From Lytechinus pictus (lineage: Eukaryota; Echinodermata; Echinoidea; Temnopleuroida; Toxopneustidae): a stretch of DNA of 64,000 nt. Both the position numbers and the translations under genes were made by a program. Of the stretch, positions 21,388-34,277 are shown piece by piece. Within the stretch, counting starts at the first letter, position 1. Every line of letters begins with the position of its first letter. The notes beneath the pieces are model-generated. The model did not search any database. It had not been told where the DNA came from and saw only the letters and a list, made by a program, of their open reading frames with translations. The DNA lies in the NCBI RefSeq assembly GCF_037042905.1, contig NC_087262.1, forward strand, positions 7,154,001 through 7,218,000. The letters run 5' to 3'.

Positions 21388-21606
21388 GGCAACGATGCAT
21401 AAGATTCAGATTGACCATAAACGAACTCTGTGAAAGAAAATACTGACAGTAATGATGATTTTAATTTCTGTATGTTTATGCGCATTGAAAAAAATAAACT
21501 ACTGTTCACTTTAATTATGTTGTACATTTGTTTGATATTGCAGTACCTACGTCTACCAAGGGTGGAAACTTCAAATTTTCACAAGTAGAACTATCTAGCT
21601 ACATGT

Positions 21607-21862
21607 ACATACAATCCACACTTTGCCATTCTCGACCCAGGTGTTAAATGGGTACGCGATAAGATGTGAACGTCAATGCGATTAGCTTGGCATGTGTGCA
21701 CCGATAAATGGTTGCCTGGCCAGGATGCTCACAGAGAGTGGAGATGGTGCACTTTATGTGTGGAACAGTGGTGGATCCTATGACCAGGGTAATAATAATG
21801 ACATATGTAAAATGCTTAGAAACCAACGTATGAAGCGCTACATAAATGTAACTATTATTGTT
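21607..21862 (+). mobile_element. SINE-body fragment in the right arm
   Basis: Mirror image of the left-arm SINE-body fragment. One visible base difference lies just outside it (left arm 'ggacatgtagc', complement of the right arm 'gtacatgtagc'). Confidence 0.6.
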
Positions 21863-22789
21863 ATCATTATTGTTATGTTATTATACAAAATCTGAAATAC
21901 ATCAACATCTCAGCTACCAATCTTTAAATAGACCCACCAGTTCCACCCTACCCCACCTACCACACCCTCCCCAATAAATAGGAATGGTTTGTAGATAACA
22001 CATAACGCAACAACCAAGTGGTAATGACAAAACAGCGGGGGGGGGGGGAGGGCGTCTACTTTATAATAATGAACCAAACAAACTAAATTCAACTCTGAAG
22101 TATGAAACAATATGTAGATTATTTTATCGAATAAAATCAAGAATAATATACCAGCAATTGAATTGAATCACTAATATAGAACAAGAATACAAATGAAAAA
22201 CAGGGGGAAAAAAACGGTCTAAAAGTGAAGAGGAATGCATGCGCATCATGCCCTTTATCACTGACATATATTCCACTCTAAAATCGTCAAACCGAATGAC
22301 CAATCAGGTTCTATCTAATAAGGTGGGTGTGTCCAAAGAAATATCAGAATGTAATTCATTGATCATATTGTATATACTCAGACCTTCACAGACAAATACA
22401 TGTCTGATTATCCTGCTCAAGGAAACCAAGTGGCTAATCCCCAGATCCCCAGGTATATGGCTCAGTGACCCCCCCCCCCTTGCTCCATGAATGATTTTAG
22501 AACAAAAGAATGTGCTTCCGGATAAAGGAAGACACTGGGAGGATGCCTCATTAACGAATATCCACATTCCTATTGTTTACAGGATGTCATCGGAATGATG
22601 TCTTATTAACGAAGATCCGCTTCCTTATTGTCACTGGAAGTGACCGGAAGGATTACTAATTAACCAATTTCCGCTTCCTTATTGTCACCGGAAGTGACCG
22701 GAAGGATTACTAATTAACCAATTTCCGCTTCCCTATTGTTTACCGGAAGAAGTAATTAACACCTTCAGTAGGGTATAGTCTATGCTGCT

Positions 22790-22795
22790 CCTATA
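22790..22795. repeat. 6-bp target site duplication, right copy (CCTATA)
   Basis: CCTATA directly follows the right terminus and matches the hexamer at 17,936-17,941. Because the inverted match stops exactly at these hexamers, they are better explained as a duplication than as part of the arms. Confidence 0.8.
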
Positions 22796-22799
22796 TATT

Positions 22800-23620
22800 C
22801 CGTTCATGAGGTATTATTAAATCCTATTTCACAATTATGTTATTTAAAACTATTTGTTTATCCAAAGTACAAAAAATTATGTCTTCCTTAAATTTGAATT
22901 GAATTTATTGGATCTATTTTAATTGTGTATCCATTTTGTTTAACATACAAATAACAAAAAAAACATAAAAAATCATAAAAAGCGCTTATACTTGCACATT
23001 GGTATACAAACAAATTACTTTACAAATAGGGTGGGGGTCCAATTTCCAGACACATAAGGAGATAAAAACAAACATCTGATCTGGGTTTTCTTAACATATA
23101 CATGCATCAAATAAGCAGAAATAATTGTGAACGTTTACTTGCTATAATATTGTCTGACAATATTGTCTCTTCCACATGTTCAATACACATTCTTCCGAGT
23201 TGTGCTGTTTCAGATAGTTAAATGGGTTAAAGGGCTATATTTTTCTTAATATTCGTTCATTTTTAAATTAGAACATGCAGACAGACAAAATAGTCAATAT
23301 GATATTTGCATCGTGATTCAAATTCGATAATGATTTTTTTTTACTTTTGCCGTGTGTGTGAACGTCACTATAATTTTTATATGAAAAACGAAATAGCCCC
23401 TTGTACATTGTATTATGTTTATAGCATTGTCTGAGAATGAAAACAAAAATATATGAATATGAAATGCACTTAATTCTGAAGTTCTTAGAATAAATTATTC
23501 CAAATACTCATTAATGTATTTTTGTATATTTGTTATTACTATTTTTTTGGGGGGGGGGGGGCAGGGGAAAGGGGGTGATGGGACACTGGCAATGAGATGG
23601 CAGTATAGATGTTCACCCCG
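22800..23620. other. AT-rich spacer between palindrome and sulfotransferase-like gene A
   Basis: 'ttgaatttattggatctatt' at about 22,898 resembles the reversed tail of a retroposon. A G-run lies at 23,550-23,561. No gene is seen. Confidence 0.4.
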
Positions 23621-23625
23621 TACAT

Positions 23626-25782
23626 CTAAACAGTAATTCTATTTTTTGCCATTTCATTATAATATCCTATAGTTTCATCCACTGCTTTGATGACATCTGG
23701 GGTCATCTGAGAGCGAGGAATCGTCGGTTTAGACGGTCTGAACTCACTAGACATAAGTGACCCCTTGTGAACCATAGCTATCCAGTCCTGCTCAAGGTCG
23801 ATCTTGAACATCCACCGCCATTGTAAGGCGCCCTCTGGCGACGGATCCCAACGTAGGTATCTGTCATCCCATGGCATACCTACAGCCTTGAAATACTTTG
23901 GAAGCAACTTCCCAGGGTTAGCTAACATCTCATCGACGTCCATGACCACGGGTTCGTCATCGTAATTCTCCCTGACATAGCGCCAGAGATCATATTGGCA
24001 TTTGTATGAGAAACCTGGTGCTACGTAAGCTGCATCTTCGATGAAATTAAAGGTGTCCTCTTGGAGAACTTTCTGCCTGGGTCGTGGGAACTTCTTCTCG
24101 ATCTTGTAGAGGAGGCTTCGCCATGAAGGAAACACTCGCTCAGGGTTTCGTATGAGGAAAGTATGCCGGAACCCGGCCTGTTTTCCCGGAAGATCACAAT
24201 AATGACCCGTTGCACCATGAGCGATGTCCTTCACGAAAATGTTCTTGTCGGCGGGTACGGAGTTCAGAGCCTCTTGAAGTGTACTATGCCTTTATAATAG
24301 AAGACAAAACATTAGGGACGTACAAGCTGCAGGAATGACTGGTAACTGCCCCATTCCCCAATTCAGAATAACATATTTCTCTTCCTTATTTTATCTGCCC
24401 TTTTTCGGAGGGGGAGGGGGGCATATAATTTCTTCGCCAACAAAAATATTGACGAAATCCTGGGTCTACAACTGCTAAATAAACTACGATAAAAAATCGC
24501 TAAGAAAGAACAATCAAGTACAAGTAAAAATTCATCAATTTTCATCTGAAACTATAGTCTCAATCATCAGGAGGTAAAAAAAAAAGAAGAAACTTCAGAA
24601 AATATGGAATTATCCTATTTCTTTAATAAAAAGAATTAATGGAAAAATTAAGATTTTTTTTGGAAAAAATATTGATGGACTGTGACGATTAAAAAGTTTA
24701 CCCAAGGATCAAATAAATAAAAAATCGTGATTCTTTATTATCAACACTTACAGAAGAAATGTTGTATCCAATTGTTTTGCGTCGTAGGTTTTGCGAAGTT
24801 GATGGTCCTCGTCTAGTGCCTGAATCGTTCTCTGAAATGATTTAATGTCAGCCTTAGTTTTTGGAAAGTCAAGACCAGCTGCCTGAACCCCTTGTGCAGA
24901 CATGAAGATAGAACAGTAAGGCTCAAACCAGATCTAGATGTAGGATTAGAAGAGTGTTAACATCAATAATAATAATAATAACAACAACAACAACAAAAAA
25001 ATAATAATAAAAAAATAATAATAATAATGATAATTAAAAATCATATTGTTTATGAGATTCCGGCTGATACTACAGTGTCACAGTCAGGTTATAGGTTTTA
25101 GCTCAAGCTGCTTTTCTTTTCTCTCTCTGCTCTCTTCCACACACAAGCGTGCGCGCAAATTTTTTCTTAAAAACATGTTTCCTATCAAGGATTTCATCTA
25201 AATTGAATTTAAAAAACTCAAGCTTAATAATTAGAACAAAATTAATTTTCATTTTAAAAGAGTCTACAAAAATATTCACCAACAACTGAAGAAATTAATA
25301 ATGGAATGAAATGCCCAAAAATACTAGTAAAAAAAAAAAAACTAAATCCCAACCCCTCTAAGTAGACATCAAAATAAATATATTATGCTGATTAATATTC
25401 ATTAATTTTTTTTTTTGAATAATTAATGATTTGCCGAAAACATACACACACACGCACATGCACCCCCACACACACACTCACACAACCCCCTCTCTCTATC
25501 ACACACGCACACCTACTCAAGTCTAAAACCATCTGATGCCGCTCTCTCTTTCCCACATCTGTCTCTCTATATATAATGTTATTCATATCATGATTAAATT
25601 TGCCTTCACAACCACCATGTCGCTGCACTATTAGTTTGAAATATATCCAAGATGCTATTTTTTGTTAAAAAACATACCTCCGTATTTTCAATAAAACTAA
25701 AGCACTTGGTGATGGCAGTCGAGATGGATCTGGGTACACACCACATCATGACCCGGAAGGGCTTCCCATCAGATTCTGACAT
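23626..25782 (-). CDS. Sulfotransferase-like P-loop protein, paralogue A (three exons)
   Basis: Exons are 25782-25678, 24933-24752 and 24289-23626, giving 951 nt and 316 aa. Donors are GTATG and GTAAGT; acceptors are CTAG and AAAG. Residues 13-27 (MWCVPRSISTAITKC, start of the P-loop) match the 5'-phosphosulfate loop of PAPS-dependent sulfotransferase-like proteins. Residues about 139-151 (FLIRNPERVFPSW) match the 3'-phosphate-binding region. 'IWFEPYC' right after exon 1 is shared by all four paralogues. The family includes uncharacterised invertebrate and bacterial proteins often named branched-chain aminotransferase-like in error. Substrate is unknown. There is no signal peptide or membrane segment, so a soluble cytosolic protein is likely. 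It is the most divergent copy with respect to C and D. Confidence 0.87.
24960..25035. repeat. (AAT)n/(CAA)n microsatellite in intron 1 of gene A
   Basis: An imperfect AAT/CAA tract just upstream of exon 2. Confidence 0.85.
25438..25512. repeat. (CA)n microsatellite in intron 1 of gene A
   Basis: An imperfect CACACA tract with C-rich interruptions at 25,440-25,512. Confidence 0.85.
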
Positions 25783-26309
25783 GATCCTGCTTGGACATAC
25801 AAAGTGAAAAACAACCGTTAAAACCAAAATCAAATACAGATATGAGCTTCTGTTTAAACGCTCATAATAATTAACAAACAACTGCTTTTGAACATAATGA
25901 AGAGGAAGAGTGTTACCCGTCAAGTTTTTTTAAACTTTTTAGTCACTTATCCATCATTTTGCAAACTACCAATATTTGAAAAACTTCCAAAATTTATATC
26001 ATATCTGAAACAATTATAATTAGAAATAATAAATGTGCAATTTAACTGCTATGGCAGAAAGGTGCATGTAGATGCTGATCTACTGGAGGAAGGGGCGCTT
26101 TGGGGATGAAGCTCTTCGACCCCCCTCCCCCGGAAAAAAATACTCAAGCTCACTTTTCTACGATTGAAATGATCAACATCAGACATTTTTCCAAGCCCCT
26201 TGAATCCCCCTACAGAAACAAAATTTAGTCCAGAACTGCGTCTGGTGCATGTTTCAAACACACGATATGAGGCACAATACCTTACAACCGTGGAAGTATA
26301 AAGGATAAA

Positions 26310-26420
26310 AACATACCTCCGTATTTTCAATAAAACTAAAGCACTTGGTGATTGCAGTTGAGATGGATCTGCATGGGTACACACCACATCATGACCCGGA
26401 AGGGCTTCCCTCAGGCCACT
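26310..26420 (-). pseudogene. Orphan duplicated exon 1 of the sulfotransferase-like family
   Basis: The segment repeats the exon-1 region of gene A, including the donor-side 'aaacatacctccgtattttc' and the P-loop coding part. It has an extra CATG after 'gatggatctg', which shifts the frame inside the P-loop, and it loses similarity before the ATG. It lies 0.6 kb upstream of gene A's exon 1 with no second or third exon near it, so it is a relic of a partial duplication. Confidence 0.8.
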
Positions 26421-26429
26421 AACACAGGC

Positions 26430-28880
26430 TTCTAACCTGACTGTGTAGATATAGGGGGTCGGAGGGGGGGGGGGGAGGTGCATGTAATACGACTTGCGAT
26501 ACTTCCGAATTCTGTCCAATTTAGCGGCAACATAATATAAATAATCATGTACAAGACAAAGTACAACACCAAACAGTATCAAGTATGAGGAGTTGTATCA
26601 CAACAATGTGGCAGTAAAGTTAATTCATCGAAGTTGGATATAATATTAGGCCAATGTCGTCTATACCTGTGATATTCCTGCTCCTCAGATCTTCAGAATG
26701 AAAAGAATATTCTTCCAGTGCTGGATGAGAAAATTTCAGGCTCGATGACAGGAAAACGGGACAAATATCTTTAAAAAAAAAAAAGGTTTTTGTTTTCTAT
26801 ATTTTGGCCATGGGACGCCCATCACTGTTTACAATGCCTGTCTGTTTCGCCAATGGACTTTGCCGACTGGGTCCAAAGTTGCCAATTTATTCTGAACGGG
26901 TGTCTAACAGCGACCAGAATGATTATCTACTTGAAACTATATTGAAATGGATTGTTTGGATAATGGTACCAAGCTAGTCTGCAGGCACAGACCCTGATTG
27001 AAACTTTGATCAACAAGTGTGTCTCCACGCAAAGACTAGCACATACAAACTAGCTGTTTCAGGGCCTTCAGAACACAAGTCATGAGTAGGCTGCAATTCA
27101 GACCCTTTACTCGAGTGAAGGGTTTGCACAGCAGACTAGTAGCATGCGTTGAGCATGTTAAAGGATGTTCATTGAATTGTAAAATCAATAGTAGTTTGAT
27201 GTGAACCATGGAATATTCTGAAAGAAGGGAAAAGCCAAAGATGGTTAAAGAAAATCCCAAAGAGGCCAATCAGAATGGTTCGCTGGCAGCTCAGAAGGAC
27301 GAAACGAAATTCGGAAATAAATTACAGTAAAAAAAAAAATCAGGAAAAGTTAAATTTCATTTCATTTATTTCCAACAAAATACAAATCACAAAAAAAATA
27401 TAGTTTGATCAAAATAATTAAGTCAATGCAATAACAAAATATGTATCATATTACACTTGCAATAACTAAATAGCATTATCATTATTACAATCAATAAATG
27501 AAGTAAGATTGAGGCAAAAGGGTGGTATCCTGGGGAGGGGTACTCGAATAGTAAAATAATACCTATGTGCCGCACCAAAAACGTAAATAGGGAACTAAAC
27601 TTTGATTTTAAAATGAGGGTCTCCGGAACTACTCGAGGATCAGCGATATCATTGCTAAAAATGCAATGTTTTGGAATAAGGTAGATTTAGGAGAACAAGC
27701 GTTGAGGGAACTCCATTTTAGGTTATCCTTAAAAAAGACTGCCGTCTCCCATTCTCCAAAATTAGTCAAGACATAGCAAAATAATCTGTTCAGTAGTATA
27801 TTGTAAATAAAAGGTGAAATCCAATTATTTATTACTGTATCTCTACAATGTATGTTCTCACATTATTATTTGAGTTTGCATAATGTGAAATGAATCAACA
27901 CTGTTTTCTCATTAATTTACTTAAATCGGCAATGTTGTTTAAAATAATTCGATTAACTTGCACTAAAGTGATCACGGATTTGAATAAATCGTTGAAGGAA
28001 ACTTCCCTCGAATATACGGCTCGCGAGAGTTCTTAACTATCGTCCTCTCTTGTCATTAAGTGGAACAGTTCATGGATCGTGTCGACGTCTTGTAACCTCG
28101 AAGAAGCTCTCCTCGTTGAATGGTTGTCGTATTGGTCGTACGGGTATGAATGTTCAATGGAGCTTCTTGTTCTGGATACCGTTCCCGAATAAAAGGGGAC
28201 CGGTTATCTCGGAATGTTACTAATGCGGACCAGCTAGAACATCCTCGGAGGGATAGAAAGGGCGTGGAGACTGGAAATTAGTACTCCTCCTTCAAGAGGA
28301 AAATGGACCTAAAAGCAGCAAAACTGGTTCCCCCATTTCTCGTCTGTTACAAACAACTCTCACCCACATACAAGATGCTAAGTTATAGCTGCCACTATGA
28401 GCGACTGCCTGTTCAAACAAACACGTCTGTCGTGTAGCGAAGATGGTGGCGCGGTGCCTGTTTTCCTTAGGCAATGCAGTCTACTCGGCAGCAAGTTGCG
28501 CAAACTCACAGACTAACGGGATATTTTTATGTTATTCGAAACTGCAATGAAATAGCGTTTGAATTTAATAACCGAAACATTGGTCTTTTTGTGGCAGTAT
28601 CCTCCGCCTTCGATATGTTCTACTGATTCCGATCGAGATCTACAATATTTAATGCTGAATTTGTATACCATTCCACGCATAAGAAGACGAAGAAAAAACG
28701 AAAACAAACAAAAAATGACAAGAAAGTTTATAATCTAATGTACCACAGGCATAAAATATGGCGCCTAATTCCCAAGAGACGCCACTTTGAAAACGCTTAT
28801 TAAGTATTACTGCAGTCAAAGATCTATGTTCAATCTCTTGCAGGTTGAGTAGACCACGCTTTAGACATGTTAGAAGGTCT
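26430..28880. other. Intergenic DNA between genes A and B
   Basis: It contains a G-run (26,464-26,476), a T-rich reversed retroposon-like tail (27,355-27,420, 'catttatttccaacaaaata') and otherwise unremarkable sequence. No gene on either strand is supported. Confidence 0.5.
27350..27510 (-). mobile_element. Retroposon 3'-end fragment, minus orientation
   Basis: On the + strand the segment begins in a T-rich stretch ('catttcatttatttccaac') followed by an A/T-rich body. This is the layout of a reversed poly(A)-ended non-LTR element, as also seen at 36,520 and 53,000. No coding part is left. Confidence 0.4.
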
Positions 28881-28886
28881 GATAGT

Positions 28887-31800
28887 TTAATCAAAAGTGA
28901 TTCGACTTGCCGCCATTTCCTTGTAGAAGTCCGCAGTTTCGTCGATTGCCTTGATTGCATCAGGTGTCATGTCCGACCTTTGCAGTTTCGGTCGGGACGG
29001 TTGAAAAGAAGTCGACGCCAACGCTCTCTGATAGGTCACGCTCTCACCAAAACCCATCGGGTACAGAGTCCTCCATTCCCGGGCTACCGTTGGGCTCGCG
29101 TCCCAGGATAAGAGACTCTCATCCCACGGCATTCCACAAGCTTCAAAGTACTTCGGTAGGAGTTGCTTGGGGTTGGCCACCAGCTCATCAATATCAATCA
29201 CTACCGGTTCCGGGTCAAAGTGTTCTTTGACATGCCGCCAGAGGTCGTACTGGCACTTGTAGGTGTATCCAGGCATCATGAAACCAGGATCTGTGGTCAT
29301 ATCGAAGGTTGATTCGTCTATGGGCTTCTGACCCGGAAGCGGAAGTCTCTTCATCTGAGCCATAAGGAGGTTTCTCCAGGACGGGAAAACTCTTTCCGGG
29401 TCACGGATTAGGAAAGTGTGTTTGAAGCCCGATTCTTTACTCGGGAGAAGGTCCAGGAAGTTGGTGACTCCGTACGCCATGTCTTTCACAAAGACCGATT
29501 GGTCATCAGGTAAGGAATCCAGCTGCTCCCGAACCCCATCTCGTCTGTAAAGAAAGAGAGAAAGACAGAGGAAGAGGGAGAAAAAGATAGGGAGGAAAGG
29601 GGGGGGGGGAAGGTTGATGAAAGGTCAGTAAGGTCCTGGTCATGAGTGATCGCGTAATAATCAAAATTATTGAGGAGGCGAAAACCAAGTATTTTAAAGT
29701 GTGCATAAATAAGCTCTAAACGACTGAAACTGAAAGCCTCTTGTATAATTTTTACCAGTGAAAATTAACATTTTGTGTCCACAACACATTCCTTTTGTTT
29801 TTGTTTTTCTTTCATTTCTTTTGTTCACGTCCTTTCCCCCTTCAGTCCTTGTGCTGCTACAGCGAAAAATGCTGCGAATATTGTTTCCGCTTGGAAATCG
29901 TTTCTAAAGTTGTTTAGGAACAGCCTCATGAAAGTCACCAAGATAATATGGTATTGTTTTCAGATCTTCAAAACCTTCAAAGACTTAGTCAAGTCAATAG
30001 ACTTGTTTACTGAAATTTACTGCATTATTTTCAAACACAATTCATTTCGACAACCTGAAAGAGGACGAGATATATATTCATGCAAGTGTTGTACTTTATC
30101 AACTGGAAAGACTTAAGCGTAATACCCTACACTTTAAAAAGTAGGTAGACAAATCTTAACCAGTTAGGTGTCCCGAGTGAACAACATCCCAATGTGTGAA
30201 AATTACACCCTATAGACTTTGGACATAATCACTAAAGAGTGTAAAAATAACAGCCAAAGGGGTTGTGATTAGACCCTAATTGCCCTTGCGCTGGTGTCGA
30301 ACTAAAACCCTAAATCTATTAATACTGTGGCGGATCGGGGGGGGGGGGGGGCACATCCGGCCCATGCCCCTCCCCTGAGAGCCATAATCATTTTTTTAAA
30401 TGTAAATATGCCGTTCTTACACAAGTGTGTCCCCTTTTTAAAGACACAGCACATATTAAATATTTGTAATGGGAATATGTCGTCCATACTCAAGTGAGGA
30501 CTTTCTCTGCTTGTCAAAATTGTGCCCCCCCTCCTCTCGGCAAATCCTGGGTCCGCCCCTGATTAAACACCAGAGTTACAGGTCAACACCACAGTTTTGT
30601 TGTGTAAATAAACATCTTTTCCCCAACTACTACTTTATTCAATCAATCTATTCAACCACGACAATAATATTCAAACAGCTACTATATTACAAAAATAATA
30701 GGACAATAACATAAAACCCACGTCACTTTATTCCTTTCGTTCTTAAAGTTGATTGAATCAAAAGAAAAACTCGAATATAATAATACACCAATACACTTAC
30801 AGTAATATTGATAGATCCATCACCTCTGGTTTCAGTCTGTTTTCCAGAGGAGTTCCTTTCGTAGCAGCGTTTAGCTGTGAGACGAAATCCGGACTAAGAT
30901 CGGCAGCTTTGGCTGGCAACGTAACACCCATGGACTTCATGGCATAGTCTTGAATGAAGGCGAGGCAGTAAGGCTCAAACCATATCTACAAGAAATTGAA
31001 TCGTTATGACAAATGAAGATAGACTAATACGGCGTCTGAGACGTGATTTAGATATAAAATGTAAGAACTATGTTCCATCCAAACAATATAACGCAATGGT
31101 ATGTTACTTGGAATCCCTTGGAATTACTATCCCCGTCACACTCACATACTTTGGGAGACGAGAAAAAGCATTCCTCTTTCTCTCTCCCATTTCTTTCTTA
31201 TTTTTTTTTCGATTTCCCTTCATTAACTTTTTTCGATTTCTCACTAAATAAACCTCTCCTTCTTTTTGTCTTTTTGTAATTTATGCTTCATTGAACCTTT
31301 ATATTTCCAAATTATACAATGTATCAAAAGAAAAAAAAATCACAAAATTGTTACAGTAATGAGTCAGTAAACAAAACCAAAAATTCTTCAGCTTGTTGTC
31401 TTTCTCGTCATCTTTCATCTCTCTCATTCTCTCTTCCTTTACTTGGTCTACCAAATCAGATTTTTTTTTCTCTCTCCCCTCTCTCTTTCTGTTCAAACAG
31501 TTAACCAATCAGAAGAGCAGCTTGAGTTTAATTTGTTTAAATAGCGATTAAAAGTAACCCTTTCTGATTTGAATTTATAAATAGACTTCGTTCACTTGGC
31601 ATGAACATTTTTGTTTCACAATAATACAATGATAACATAAAGAAATAATATCAAAGTGTATCGTATCCATGGTATATCAGTAATACATCAATAATCGCTT
31701 AATTATTTGTGAAACAGAGTTATGTCCATGAGGTGCGATTTTATGAGATATTTTGTCAGATCAGGATGGGAAGTAACAATCCTTTACCTTGGGTGCATTC

Positions 31801-32048
31801 TGCACAAACTTTAAACAATCAAACTAAAGAATAGCCCATAATGATTACGGTGTTAACAATATAACTTGTACCTCTACGGTATTGATAGAATAACAATAAT
31901 GAGGGGTAGATAAAGAAAAATCACAGAATGATTATGAAATAAATACCTTTGTATTATCAATCCAGCTGAAACACTTTGTCAGTGCTGTTGATATAGACCG
32001 TGGAACGCACCACATTATCACTCGGAATGGCTTTCTCTCAGCAGACAT
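28887..32048 (-). CDS. Sulfotransferase-like P-loop protein, paralogue B (three exons)
   Basis: Exons are 32048-31947, 30985-30801 and 29544-28887, giving 945 nt and 314 aa. Splice sites are GTATTT, TGTAG, GTAAGT and TACAG, with the same intron positions and phases as A, C and D. The P-loop reads MWCVPRSISTALTKC and the 3'-phosphate region FLIRDPERVFPSW. The protein is nearer to C and D than to A in the third exon (for example RDGVREQLD and GYTYKCQYDLWRHVKE). The sulfonyl acceptor is unknown. Intron 2 carries a MITE at 30.33-30.56 kb. Confidence 0.88.
30328..30558. mobile_element. GGCGGATC-type MITE in intron 2 of gene B
   Basis: The left end CTGTGGCGGATCGGGG with a G-run faces a right end CCTGGGTCCGCCCCTG. 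The sequence between shares no coding frame. Flanks 'attaat' and 'attaaa' suggest a worn 8-bp duplication. It belongs to the same family as 17,477-17,675. Confidence 0.6.
31185..31500. repeat. Pyrimidine-rich tract in intron 1 of gene B
   Basis: T/C-rich sequence with 'tctctctccc' and 'ttctttctta' words. Open frames in it are low complexity. Confidence 0.5.
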
Positions 32049-32439
32049 AGCTACAGCCTGATAATAAGACAAAGAATAAAAAAGGGTCAAACATATAATC
32101 GTATATATATATTTTTTCTTTCATTTCATACATTTTCATATATATATTTTCATTTCATTTTCATATAAACATAGCATAATAAGTTTAGATATAATCTATA
32201 CGATTTGAGCTTATGAGAACATTAAACATGTTAAACGAAAATAAATCAAATTAGGCCTTCCTTTGTGTGTGTGTGTGGGGGGGGATGTTGATGGGATAAA
32301 GATAATCTGGGAATGACAAAAATCAATATCTTACAATATTATAGGAGAGTTCAATAAATTTATTGCTAAAAAAAATGCAATAGTTAAATGGTTTTATGCT
32401 CATTTTCATAACTCTCTATGCAATCTTTGACATATTAAG

Positions 32440-32605
32440 AATCTATAATAATAATAATAATAGCCAATTTTTATAAAGCGCTTTTCCCAGAATGGCTCAA
32501 CTTGCGCGTTACAGCATATTATTACACCGGTCATTGGATTCATTTCAATCCCGCACGAAAAGTGCACAATTTCCACTCCCTGGGGAGCAATCTATAAAAC
32601 TCAGT
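32440..32605. mobile_element. SINE/retroposon tail fragment with (AAT)n
   Basis: (AATAAT)n is followed by 'ttataaagcgctttt', 'cattggattcatttc' and 'aaagtgcac..ttccactccc'. The order matches the SINE-body fragment in the palindrome arms ('gtagcgcttcata', 'cataggatccacc', 'aaagtgcaccatctccactc'). It is a headless member of that family. Confidence 0.55.
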
Positions 32606-32609
32606 GGCC

Positions 32610-34265
32610 GGCATTAATTGTGAAATCGATTTTAACTATGGAGACACCAACACTAATTCCCAGCTTAGGCCATTAGCATTTTGCTTAATTTTAATATATG
32701 GGAAGTCCCAAATAGGCAAAATCTTAGTGACATTATATATTTCTCATATTTATCGTGTTATTTTCTTATGCTTGAATTGGGGGAAGAAAACTGTTCTGCT
32801 ATCATTCCTAGACAGTCATGAAAGTCATTAATGTTAAATCAGCTGATAAATTGCAACCTGTGTACTGGATGATTTTTTTTGTTACAATTCACTACCCACA
32901 ACCACAACCTTATACAACCTTATACCAAATTAAACTCGAGTTCATGCAGTATACGAATCAATGTATCATTGGGACATCTCGAGTAAAACAACAAAATTAT
33001 ACTGCCAAAGCATATCACATGATATGCCTAGTATACCTCCAGTTTGCTATGAGTTAAAAATCAGTTCGATCCTTTCCATGTGTCACAACTCACAAATATC
33101 GAGAAAAAAAATTCCCCGTGTGTATCATAACTCGACAATATACAGTATTCACTTATATACTCACTTGTGATACCTCGGGGCTTCGTCGATACACCTATAC
33201 GATCTCGTTAGTTTAAGCAGAAATGGTCATTTGAATCTAAATCTTGAACGGTTTCCCCGTTTCGCGATGACGCTTCTTCATCCACGATGACAAGACGAAT
33301 TCTCCGCATCAGTGCACCTGCATTCATCCCAAGTACAATGGATGCATGCGGGAAGAATGTTTGTCCAACTTCTTAAAACCTGAGCCTTATGCTACAGTCG
33401 CACCGAGGAAACTGACTCCAGATCGATCGAAGCTTTTACGTTATTTCCAATGACTCACCATCGGTTGGTTTGTAGTCGGTATCGTTGGTGTGACTGCAGG
33501 CTTAGAATTGATGCTCTGCACTGTGTGGTCATGGGTCTGTTATTCATAAGGATCAGGGGCGTGAAGCACATACAGTCCTCTTTCTTTATTATATGACCTG
33601 TCTGAGAACATGCACGTATATTCGTCGACTCGACTCCAGGGCTCCTTACATAGAATTGCGATTGATCCGATCAATCACAATTCTGGATGGCCAGCAACAT
33701 CGACATCTAAAATTTATGTTAGTTCGAAACGTTTTCTAAATTGTGATGTATATTCATGAATTAATTGTTTTCTTGACAATTTGGTGTGTTCGCCTTTGTT
33801 TACAAAGGACATTTTGCAAATTTCCTGTAGAAAAAAAATATGACACTGATGGATTTCCATAGAGTTATGATTGATTGGATCAAAGATGGGGGCATGGGGC
33901 ACATAATTAAATGTTGTTGGCAAGGATCCAATGTGTTTCGTATCCTCGATCATGATTTAATAATTGTGATAAGTGTGTTTAGTATAAACGCCGAATTGTA
34001 TAACACGTATAGTTTCTAACGAAAATATTCACCAATGAATACGACTATCTAAAGATAGTTGGATAGTCTGACCTAGATCTAAAAATCAAGAAAACGATCT
34101 AAATAATGGCGTGGATAAAGCATTCCTGAATAATATGAAAAATGCACCTCGACCATATTTGTATCTACGTTTGGTTCTCGGACAACTTTCCACGAGGAAA
34201 ACTTCCTCGTTGACATCCCAATTGCCTTCAAATTGAAGGATCGTGTGCTCCTGTTAGAATTGTTC
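32610..34265. other. Intergenic DNA upstream of gene B
   Basis: No recognisable gene. Short open frames have no familiar motifs. This should contain the promoter of gene B, but I cannot point to a specific element. Confidence 0.45.
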
Positions 34266-34277
34266 TATAGGTGTTTT

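Larger units (their letters stand above)
17942..22789. mobile_element. Palindromic Polinton/Maverick-like element, 4848 bp
   Basis: Two arms of about 2.35 kb are reverse complements of each other with only scattered differences. The element starts AGCAGCATAGACTATACC at 17,942 and ends with the exact complement at 22,789. It is flanked by CCTATA on both sides (17,936-17,941 and 22,790-22,795). AG...CT termini plus a 6-bp target duplication are the recognised insertion signature of Polintons. A normal Polinton is 15-20 kb with polymerase, integrase, ATPase, protease and capsid genes; none of these is present. Each arm carries one copy of a zinc-finger/acidic protein gene pointing outward, a SINE-body fragment and 54-bp subterminal repeats. 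The centre holds 108-bp repeats. I read it as a non-autonomous snap-back derivative in which one terminus was copied onto itself. An unrelated foldback transposon is the alternative. Confidence 0.65.

Noticed and set aside
25606-25923. 105-aa protein starting upstream of exon 1 of gene A
   Set aside because: Sequence before the MSESDGK start is hydrophobic and not shared with B, C or D; paralogue comparison places the start at 25,782.
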